From Lutraria lutraria (taxonomy: Eukaryota; Mollusca; Bivalvia; Venerida; Mactridae), in the NCBI GenBank assembly GCA_964023205.1, contig OZ026833.1, positions 29,848,830 to 29,912,829 on the forward strand: 64,000 bases of DNA, in the 5' to 3' direction. The notes beneath the pieces are model-generated. The model was given only the letters and a program-made list of their open reading frames with translations, made no database searches and was not told the origin of the DNA. Below are positions 42,701 through 54,700 of this stretch, in pieces (within the stretch, counting starts at the first letter, position 1; every line of letters begins with the position of its first letter). Made by a program: the position numbers and the translations under genes.

Positions 42701-45700
42701 GTTATCTCCTAATAGTCCAGTCATCATAATTTTTTGGGGGAATTAATTAGTACATAAGCCATTTTTGGTATGTTGGTTCTGTTTGTGGTGAATAACACCC
42801 AGAAAAAAGTCCCCAAGAATCCCATGGTGCAAAAGCGATATTTTGGGGCTAAAAGTTGAAAAAAATAAATCAAACTGGGAATTTCAGGAATCGATGTATA
42901 ACTCAAAAACTATTTGGCCAAATGAGTTTTAATTTTCCAAGATGATGTGTATTGATAAAAGACATCATTTTGATTTCGTTTTACTCTCGAGTCGCATCCG
43001 AAATGGCCGCCATAATCCAAAATGGCCGCCAAAATGTTGCTTTTACTGTTTAAATCCAAATTTGACTGATTGCCTCTTATATCAGTCATTTATGATGAAT
43101 TTATTAAAGAAAACAAATAGCGAAACTTATTAAAGCACACATTCAATGTAATTTTGGGCATGAACTGTATAAAAACTCGAATATGACACTCTAGAACACT
43201 GTATTTGTTCAAGTTCAGAATTATGCCCCCAAGACACTTTTAACTTTTGATATTGATGAATATTAACATCTTTTGTATTTTAATGAACTTGATTATTCAT
43301 TGCATAAATCCAATATGGCCGCTCCAATCCAAAATGGCCGCCAAATTGTTTTAATGTTTAATTCCAAATTTGACTATTTTGTCATATTCTAATTACAAAT
43401 GTAAGAAGAAAAGAAATTACTTTTATTTTATTTGTGATGAATTTCTTTTCAAAGTCAATATTGAACTTATAAAGCTCACAATGTAATTTTGGGCATAAAC
43501 TGTGTAAAACACAAAAATGACATTCTAGAACCACTATAATTATTCAACTTTAGAATTATGCCTAGGACATTTTTAACCTTTGATATTGATAAATACTGAG
43601 AACTTTTGTATTTTAATGTTGATTATGCATGATATAAATCTAATATGGCTGCTAAAATTATAGAGTCGATAGGTCATACAACAAAAATAAACAATCAGAC
43701 AATAATGAAAGATGCCAATGCAAAGACCTATTTACATCCTGCAATAGGTTCCTAAGTCTCTTCACTTTAATCTTTTCTGAATAGTTCTCAGGTGAAGACA
43801 TTTTTTCGAATGCAGTAGCTAGTGCCTCTTCCGGAGGGTAGGTAGTCTGTATCATTGTTGTCAACAGACAAATGCTTAATTGGAGATAAGCCTTCTCCAT
43901 TGACTTTGTGGACCATACCTACGTTTTTCTAATCGAGGTTATACTAAGTATTATTCAGTTTTGAGACAAAGTCTCCCAATTACTTTATTGATTTTCGAGC
44001 TTTTGATCTTGATATACAAAAGGAGTTAAGATTTTCATCAGTTAGTCTCAGATTGAATTTCCTTAGGGCTTCCTTTAGGGGTTAGGTAGCCCATATACAG
44101 TCATCATTATACCATACTTCTAGAGTTTGTGGAGGTCAGAGGGATTGAGCCTTCAGCTGTCTCTATGGGCAGTGAAGTAACAATGTTAGACACATCCTCA
44201 CTATTGTCTAACTTTTCATGAGTAATCATAAGTCTGGTCTGAAAGAATTTTTTTCAAATTCGCTATTGCTAGCTTCCGCAGTTTGGATTGGTCTTAGACA
44301 GACGGACATGCTGATGAAATAACCTGGGAAAGTGGTCACTTCCACAAGTGTCATCTCCAACTTTTCATGTAAAAGTCTCTTAGCAACGTTAATTTAGGCT
44401 ACACAGAGATAGATTTTTTCAGGCACACAAGACCTGGGATGAGAGCAACAACTTAATATCTCTTCCAAAATCAAATGAAGTACAATTAAATCCTCTGGTC
44501 CAGACAAAGTTCATTATCAATTAATTTCTTAAACGCCCATTCATACTCTTTCTCTTTTACTTGATACGTTTAATAATGTATGGGAATCAGATGAACTCCC
44601 TTCTTCTTAGCATTGCTAATTCCTATTCCTAAGCTGGGCTTTCTAATGATCATCACGCAATACTCAGATGCCACCTTCCACTTTTTTATTGTGGCTTTCT
44701 TCCGTGTCCAAGTGGGAGACTCTCTTTCAGATCCACACAAACAATAAATGGGTGTGCCACAGGGCTGTATTCTGTTGGTCACCCCATTTAGTATCAAAAT
44801 TAGTAGTGAAGTTGAAAATTTAAATCCAGGAGTAGACTGCTCCCTTTATGTAGATGGTTTTACTTGAATCCTTTGATGTTTTGAGTCGAAAAACAAAAAC
44901 CTCGTTAAAAGACGGCTCCATCAATGATATACTTAATATGAAACTATGTCGGATCAAAATGGTTTCACAGTTTCAATACATTTTTAAATGCATCCGGAAC
45001 TCTGCCTTATTATATGGGCAACACACCAATTCAGGTTGTACCAGACTTTAATTATCTATAGGGGTTATATTTGACTCCAGACTTACATTTATATTAGTCA
45101 AATTAAATCGCTCAAAAAAGTAATTGGCTAGAAGACTCAATAGCTCCTGAAAGTTGTCACTGACTGAGGATTTAACAACAAAAACTTGCCGCTCATTATA
45201 CATTTGTATTTTAAAACTAAAATTAAATTTCTTTAACAATACATACCAAGTTGTTAATTACACTTCAAAATATATCTTTGAATGTAATTCCACCACTTGG
45301 CACTTTCCAAACCAAATACCAAGAACGAAAGAAACATATACCACATACATCAGCCCATTTAATCTGATGTTATATAATCTGATTCACTATAATATAATAC
45401 AATGTAAATGAGATTAGTCTCACACACTCTTATTTTTTTTGTCACTACATATCAATTGCAACTATTTAATTTTACATTTTTAGTTGCGCTTCATTTCTTA
45501 TTAACATGACTATATATATCCTTTTACCAATCTGATAACATACTTCTTGACGTCTTCTTATTTAATTTCGCTTTACATGACTTATGTTGTCGATGCGCCG
45601 TAAAACAGCATTAAACATTGCATTTCCAACAGTGAAAATTAATATAAGGATTCATTGTGAGAGAAAAACAACATTGTAATAAAAAGTAATCACATAAAAA

Positions 45701-48700
45701 TCACCGCCACTAACATATTCATTGTACATTGTAACTACTAACCTCCACAAAAAATGCGTCTGAAACAAAAGAAGTCCAATACATTTTTGCTATCTAGAAC
45801 TACTTCTTGATTACTAAAGTACCAAATCTATGTTTTTGGAAGGTGATACTTTCCTGCATCATCATATTCAAAATAGTTACCCTCGGCCCAATAACAGGAC
45901 AGAGAATAGTACCACTTGTTTTATACATTGCAGAGTGAGACTTTTGATAAAAGCTGAAGTTATTACTGCAGAAATATTATGTTATGGCAACTTAAACTGT
46001 AAAACATATAAGTACAATGTATAATAATTAAGTATTAAACGCACAAAAGTTTCATTCATAAAGTGTTGAGGTAACAAGATTTACTAATATTGAAAATAGT
46101 TTCATTCCTATTTAAAGTAGTGCTCGAACATATGGTGGTGATTTACGCCACGTCGTACGAGTTTCTGCGTTTTCGCCACGAAAATGCTAAAATACGACAA
46201 AGTTGACTTTCCGTCAGTACTTCCAGTACTTTTATTAATCTTTATAATGTAAATTACTAAATATATATTGATTAAATACCTTTCAATGCTAAAATACTGG
46301 AAAAAGCTACTAACTTGACAGTTTTTTATTGTAGAAAATGTTTTATACGACAATTCAAAAATTAATCTTAAACCGAATGAAGTTTGGGCGGCCATATTGG
46401 ATTATGGCGGCCATCTTGGATTCTAAGCCGAATTAAAAAACATTGAAAAAGATGCTGTTAATATATTTTTACCAGTGTAGAAATTTTAAAATGTCAGGAA
46501 TGAACTGTTTTTGAGTTACACAGGGATTCCAGAAATTCGCAGTTTTATTCATTTTTTCCATCTTTTAGCCCCAAAATCTCGTTTTTGCACCATAGGATTT
46601 TTGGGGACTTTTTTCTGGTCATTCTCTATCACATAAAGAACCAATATACCAAAAGTGGCTTATGTACTAATTTATTCCCCAAAAGGCCAATTTTGAACTT
46701 TAGATGACTGGTCTATAATTACAGTCTTACATTTATGTTTATATTTTGACAGAAGCTTAGGAACAAAAATTATTTTGCTTGAGACTTAGTAAGAATGGAC
46801 CAAATCTTTGCTTCATAATCTTAGAAATATGTAATGGTCCTTGAGATTTGAGACAGGTCTTAAATTTAGTTTGTGCAGACTAAGTTTAGCTAACATACCT
46901 TTATCAGCTGTCCGAGTGATAGACTTAAATCTACCTGAGCTTTTATGAACACTTTCTGATCATCTTCATAAACTGCAATAAAATATACATGTAATATAAT
47001 AAATTAAATGTATAATTGAACAATTTTCATTTCATTGGGTTTATCATTGATTTATCAATGACATTTCAGTTATATATTGTCATTGGTTTAATTAACCAGT
47101 ATCCCTAAATCTAACTAAGCATGAACTGGATCTTTTTCATGCAGAATATCATATTAATCCATTTTTACTTGAGGTAACCTGATGTTTGACAGTCTGTAAA
47201 AGGTTTGATATGTTGTTGCCCGAAACTGAAAATTTTACTGCTTTTCATTTGATTTGTTAATGAAAAGTTGGTTGTGACGGATAACAGGACAACTGCTAAT
47301 TTCGCAGACTGGTTTGACTGAAAACACTCACCAACACATGGATTAGCTTCTGCCATCTGTACTCGGTTAGATACTTCAAGATCTATAGCTTCAGTCTCCA
47401 GTCTTACAGCACTAGCAGTAGGTGTAGTAGCTGTTATCTGTATACCCTGTAATGTTACATGTTTATAATACAGTAAAACCTGTGTACAATGGCCACCCTT
47501 GGTAAAAACACAATGTGACCTTTACTGACAGATTGCCTTTACTTGGATGTCAGTTTGATCTAAATATCAAAGAATTTTTTTCAAAGAATGGCCTTTATTT
47601 ACAGGGTGGCCTTTATTCTAAGTTGGCTGTAAACACAGGTTTGACAGTAGATTTATCCAAATAAATTATAGCTATCTAATGTTCCCATCTACTTCTTGAG
47701 AAAATAAATACAAATAAACCTCTGAATTATCCTTCAAATTTCATCCAATTAAAGAATAAGTTAACACACTGAAAAAGTTTGTAAAAATATAAAGCTTTTA
47801 CAGCATTTAGTAAGGAATATTCCATTTTATAGTAATATTAATCAAACATCTACTGTTCTAACTCATAAATAATTAACAATGTTTAGTGTTTTATTTTTTT
47901 TGTGGTTCTATTGTTATTCACATCCATTTCATGTTGGCTTCTCGAAAAGAAAAAATCCCAAGTCTATTGAAAAGGAGTGATAATGAAGTTAGCAGCATTC
48001 AAATCAATTATTTCTAAGTTTTGAACATATAATCAATGAATTTAACAATATACAAAAAATGTCCATTTCAGGATCAAACAATGGTAAGTTCAATCTTATC
48101 CCAGCAATTTTATGAAATCAATTAAGCATTCATATGATGTCCTAATTTCTGATTTATGGATATATACACCTTGGGCATGTTTAAAAGAGCTAATGTTAAT
48201 GTATATTTATGTCAAATTGACACTGTGTACTGACAGGCATATCGCCTACAAGTATTTTGGAAATAAATCTTATAATTCAATAATATCATATGAACCATAT
48301 ATTATATGACCAGTGCCCTACCTTTAATCTGAAGTGTAGTGAGTACAATATGTGTTGTTTATGTGCAGATTTTACTGTCTGGTCAGAGTCTGACCATATA
48401 GGTACTGGACGGTCTGATCCCGACACTTTCTGTAATAACTCATTCACTTCCTGAAATATATCAATATAGCATCTTTACTGTAAAAGTCAAAACTCACTAT
48501 AATAGTAACAAGACATTGCGTTCAATAAACTCATGAAATAGGTCGTTTGAACAATTCCGTGTCCAAATTAGGTCAAGGTCAAAGTAAGGTTGGTTGATAC
48601 AGGTGGAATGAGATTGTCATAGGCTAAAAGTGTAAGTATTCAAGTATTCTATAAGCGATGTTGGTGCTAGACAAAATGAACAAATCTACTTGGTTGATAT

Positions 48701-51700
48701 GGGGATCATATTTTTATATTTATTGTATATTTGAGTTTTACGCCCCTTTTCAACTGTCTAGAGTCATATGAGGCAGACAGTTCACTTAACCATTATTCCT
48801 GGGAAGAGCCAGTGCTAGACTCCCATCCTCCGTAAGCAACCCCCTACTTTCTCAGATAAAGAGACATGGTCGGTGGCTGGGCTCAAACCTAAAACCCTCC
48901 ATCAGTGAGAGGTTACAGTGATTTGAAGTCAGCTACCTTAACCACTCATCCACGGAGGCAGGGGTTGATATGGGTATTAGATAAGTCAAATATAAGCCAT
49001 ATTCACCTTCATGAAAACTTTCTGTACAAAAACCAGATGGTTGAGAAGATCTGTAGTCAAACTATGTTCAAACATTCCAACTTCAGCGACAGCATTCAAA
49101 TAATTCCCTTCCTGTAATAAAAAAATATTATTTATGCATTAAATACATGTAGATATTAAACAACAATGTGGCCCAATAATAGCTCACCAGACAAAGGACC
49201 TTTGGAGAAGAATATTTTTCATTTTTTTCCTATATAAGCCTTTGTAAAATCAAATTACCCCTGGTAACCTATATAAAATCATAAGAAAATATTGAAAAAA
49301 TAATTGAAAATCAGATAATCAATCCACATTATAAAGTTTCAAGGAATTATAGATAATTTTGGATATGAGAATCATAGAAATTCTGAAAAATCACTGAAAT
49401 TTTGAAAAATTACAGAAATCCTAAAAGTTACAGAAATTATGGGAAATAACCGAAATTATGACAAATTAAAGAAATTTTGAAAAATCATAGGAATTCCTTT
49501 AATAATACCTTGAGCATGAGGCCTTCAGTAAGATCCTCAGTGATCGGGGCATTAGCACTGTAATGTCTATAATCAGCATATACATGTATAGGTGGTAGAT
49601 CTATACTAGCTGATGATGGTATAGAAGTCTCCATAGTCTTCACCTAAAATAGGATTAAAATATTAGAACTACTCCTAAAAGGTGTTGGTTTGGAGACGTT
49701 GCCCTGTACATCTAATTTCTCATAGGCATTCATTTTACTCTAACAAGGAATTTAACAATTTTTTTAAGTCTGAAATAAATTCATTCACCCTGAACTCAAA
49801 ATATTTGAAAATTTGGTAATGTTAGCTTATACCATGCTGGGCATTTAATATATAAATAATATTCCAACCAAATCAGTTTTTTTTTTTTTATAATGAAATT
49901 AGAAATTTTGAATATAAGAAGAATAGCAATCACAATTTTGCATGGCAAACATGGCCAATTATTAAACATAAGATCAAAGTTGAGAAATAATTCAGATTCT
50001 GTTAAAACAAATGTGTTAAATAGCATTAAGATATCAATCACACTAGCAGATTCAATGAAGAGTACACCAGGCCATAGATAGAAATAAAATATAATTCAAT
50101 GAAGTTGCATTCAACTATTCTATTCTGAAGTGCTCTGATCTATCCCTTTTATCATAAACAGCTTGGATACTGCAATTATAAGTATGTGCACACTTATCAT
50201 TTCACATCTTCAGACAGAATATTACGCCCCCCCCGCCCCACCTGAATTCCTTGAACCGCCTCTGAATCATATCATTGTAAGAGCGCTATCAATAGTGCAA
50301 TACAATAACAAACTAAATTGCAGAAAGTGATTATTTTAAAGAAAATTAATACATCATATCAGATTTGTATTTATAGTAAATATTGTGATACAACCTTATA
50401 AATGGCAAGTCTTTAGAACAAGAGGGCCATGATGGCCCTATAAATGCTCACCAGGAGAAAAGGTCATTTGGAGATTAACATTGTTGAAGTTTTCTATACA
50501 AGTCTAAGTAAGATCAAGTGACCGATCTGGGCCGTTTTTTTATCCCATGGCCATTATATGAACAGATTTAAAAGAGGTCCATTAGACAAAGCTACATACC
50601 AAATATCTTAGCTCTAGGCCTTGTGGTTTTGGAGAAGAAGATTTTTTAAATTTTCCTATATAAGTCTATATAAATCAAGTGACCCCCGTGGCGGGGCCAA
50701 TTTTGACCCTAGGGCAATAATTTGAACAAACTTGGTAGAGGTCCACTAGACAATGCTACATACTAAATATCTTAGCTCTAGGCCTTGTGGTTTCGGAGAA
50801 GAAGATTTTTTTAATTTTCCTATATAAAAAAGAATAAACCCCAGGGCAGAGCCAATTTTGACCCTAGGGCAATAATTTGAACAAACTTGGTAGAGGTCCA
50901 CTAGATAATGCTACATACCAAATTATCTTAGCTCTAGGCCTTGTGGTTTCGGAGAAGAAGATTTTTTAAATTTTCCTATATAAGTCTATATAAATCAAGT
51001 GACCCCCGGGGCGGGGCCAATTTTGACCCTAGGGCAATAATTTGAACAAACTTGGTAGAGGTCCACTAGACAATGCTACATACCAAATATCTTAGCTCTA
51101 GGCCTTGTGGTTTCGGAGAAGAAGATTTTTTAAATTTTCCTATACAAAATAGAATAAACCCCTGGGCAGAGCCAATTTTGACCCTAGGGCAATAATTTGA
51201 ACAAACTTGGTAGAGGTCCACTAGATAATGCTACATACCAAATATCTTAGCTCTAGGCCTTGTGGTTTCGGAGAAGATTTTTTAAATTTTCCTATATAAG
51301 TCTATATAAATCAAGTGACCCCCGGGGCGGGGCCAATTTTGACCCTAGGGCAATAATTTGAACAAACTTGGTAGAGGTCCACTAGATAATGCTACATACC
51401 AAATATCTTAGCTCTAGGCCCTGTGGTTTCAGACAAGAAGATTTTTTAAGTTTTCTCTATTTGTTGCCATAGCAACCAGAATTTTTAATGAAATTTAATT
51501 TTTTGAACAACTTTGAAAGGGGACCACCCAAGGATCATTCCAGCAAAGTTTGGTTGCAATCGGCATAGCGGTGTAGGAGGAGATGTTGTTTTAAGTAAAC
51601 ATGGACGCCACGAAATCGTAACGACGCACGACGCACGATGGACGCAGGGCGATCACAAAAGCTCACCCTGAGCACATTCGTGCTCTGGTGAGCTAAAAAC

Positions 51701-54700
51701 ACTATGATACATATTAAACTAAAAAATTAAATGTTCAAAAAATGAACTTCGGAAAATTTCATTTATAAAACTACAAGTACTTCAGATGAATGAAAATTTC
51801 AAATAAATGTGCTAACTATGAAATATCTAGAATCAGATAAGAGCTTTCACCATCAACCAATACTTAATACGTGAATAAATTGATGATATTATAGCATATA
51901 AGATAGATTGGTTGGTTAAAAGGTTATGTACGAAAGATAAAATACAGCAATCCAAGACATTACACCATGTTTATCTATATCAAACAATCCCAACAAACCT
52001 AGAAACTAAATCAAATCAATTTAAATGATCTTGTTATGGGAGATTAAAAAGTAAAAATCTCTAACTATTTAGAAATTATTATAAATAAGAATTTCTTTAT
52101 CTCTATCACATATACACACCAGAATCCCCCAGGAATACGAATTATAACAAAAACTTAATTAATTGCTAATTGAATGACAATGTGATGTCTAAAGGTTGTG
52201 TTTGAACATTATGAGTGGATCTTTTTAAACTATGTCAGTCTCTAAAAATGTGCATTGAATTTTATATTTTATCTAATTTTATCAACCAAGATACCTTAAT
52301 CAAGGTACAAGCAATTCCTAGTTCACAGTTACAATGCATGAAAGTGAAAGGTAAATTTTACAAATAATAAGTGCACAGTATGATAATTATTGCATCTAAA
52401 AAAGAAATTAAGGAAACAGCGTAATGAATGCATTCAATTAGATATCTAACACTCTAAGCAGAACCTCAGATTGCCATTAAGTTATACTTACAACATTAAG
52501 CAACATTATAACACAATTCTGTTTGAATTTTTTATTTATTTTATTCTACTGTTAATAGAAAACTTGACTAGTGAAATAGTCTATCACCATTTAAGTATTT
52601 TTATCTCAGATTGTAAAAGATTAGAACACATTTGAATCATAATAGATCAAGAGAAAAAAAGGACAGACTTTATTAGCCTAAATTGAAATTTTCGTGAATG
52701 GACTATTCTTTTTTTTCAGAGGGTTAAACATAATTTTTTCAACAATATTTAAGTTATATACTGTGGCTAGTGCACCTAAGCAGTTTTCCTGGACTGTATT
52801 TTAACCAAAAACTCACTTATCCTTCCAGCTGACAACCTCACATAATATTATGGAGAAAAATTGTATATTTGGTCGTCAAATTTTCATACGAGAGCATTAC
52901 CTGCCATGACCAGAATTTGTACCCAGATAGCTGTTTTACAAGTCCAGCGCACTAATGGTTGACCACTGATGGGACAACGGCCGCGTCCTGGACTAGACCA
53001 AGATCTGATCATTTAATTGTTTGAATTTCAGATTCTGTTAGTGAAATTGCTTAAATACTTCACTACTTCAAATTCTAAGCCACCAAAGCTCTTATCAAGA
53101 AGGGTAAGTCATTTATTGCAGTGAAAACAGAGCATCTTATAAAAAGAATTATCAATCAAACATTGCAACAATCAAGCATAGAAAAACGTATAAGACTAAA
53201 AACATTCATAAACCTACACTGACATGCTAATTTTAAGTTCATACAAAGTAGACAATAAAAATAAACATAGCAAATTTTGGTAGTAAGAGAATCCAAGCAA
53301 AAATGTGAATGGTAAGCAATCTTATAAAAAATGTGAAGCATGCAATGTGAAAACAAAACAAAGAAAATGTGAATCCAGAGCAATATACCTTCTCCAACAT
53401 TTGCGACTAAAAATTGGGTTAAACAAAACTTCAGGCCCATGATACAAATATTGTTATCACGAAAACAACTAGTTTACAACAAAGCACAGAGCAAAATCAA
53501 ATTGCAATGTACTCCATTCATATTGTGAAATCATTTATGATCAGTTTTGTATAAGGAATGTGAAGAGTTGACCTTACTTATACTGGTTGGAATAATCATT
53601 AGGTACTAACTGTTAAATGACCACAATTTCATACTAAATGAAGCTACATTTAGTTCATGTGTTTTTGATACCTTTCAAGTACAACTAATACATGTACAAG
53701 AAATAAAGATAAGCCAAATAGTCACATTCAAGGGCAGATAACTCAGAAACGAGCATCGCAACCCCCCTTTATTTTCACTTAAAATGTTTCTATGATCATG
53801 TAAAGTTTTAAAAAATTCTCTCTATACATTTTCCTTTTGCCTATATGTCAAATAGTTAAATTACCATCATGGATGCGCACAAAGATGCGCAATAGCAACT
53901 ATCGTTGGATATGTCTTTAAGTTACGACATCTTTATAAGTCATCATCACCCACGTTCATTTGGTGATTTTCCAGCTTTATCAATTGAAGAAGACACACGG
54001 CATAAACCTAGCCAGAATCACAGACCTTCAATAAGCTAGCTGTAAACCTAGACAGAACCACAGACCTTCAATAAGCTAGCTGTAAACCTAGACAGAACCA
54101 CAGACCTTCAATAAGCTAGCTGTAAACCTAGACAGAACCACAGACCTTCAATAAGCTAGCTGTAAACCTAGCCAGAACCACAGACCTTCAAAAAGCTAGC
54201 TGTAAACCTAGCCAGAACCACAGACCTTCAATAAGCTAGCTGTAAACCTAGCCAGAACCACAGACCTTCAATAAGCTAGCTGTAAACCTAGCCAGAACCA
54301 CAGACCTTCAATAAGATAGCTGTAAACCTAGCCAGAAACACTGACCTTCAATAAGCTAGCTGTAAACCTAGCCAGAACCACTGACCTTCAATAAGCTACC
54401 CGTAAACCTAGCCAGAACCACTGACCTTCAATAAGCTAGCTGTAAACCTAGCCAGAACCACAGACCTTCAATAAGCTAGCTGTAAACCTAGCCAGAACCA
54501 CAGACCTTCAATAAGCTAGCTGTAAACCTAGCCAGAACCACAGACCTTCAATAAGCTAGCTGTAAACCTAGCCAGAACCACTGACCTTCAATAAGCTAGC
54601 TGTAAACCTAGCCAGAACCACAGACCTTCAATAAGCTAGCTGTTAACCTAGCCAGAACCACAGACCTTCAATAAGCTAGCTGTAAACCTAGCCAGAACCA

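Larger units (their letters stand above)
42713..46715. mobile_element. 4.0-kb TIR element containing a dead LINE
   Basis: The left end (tagtccagtcatc) and right end (gatgactggtcta) start inverted repeats about 200 bp long, sharing ttagtacataagcca, aaaaaagtccccaa and ttggggctaaaag. TAA abuts both ends, which could be a 3-bp target duplication. The subterminal zones hold several 'aatggccgcc' phrases. The only long open frame, 43658-43900 on the - strand, is unidentified. The centre is occupied by a LINE remnant, so the original element was probably much shorter. Confidence 0.8.

Noticed and set aside
44751..44858. A possible active reverse transcriptase
   Set aside because: The catalytic box is altered (YVDG), and stops and frameshifts break the reading frame throughout.
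53156..53440. 94-codon hydrophobic - strand frame in intron 5
   Set aside because: Exon 5 joins exon 6 in phase without it, and the translation has no similarity to BLTP1 or another family I know.
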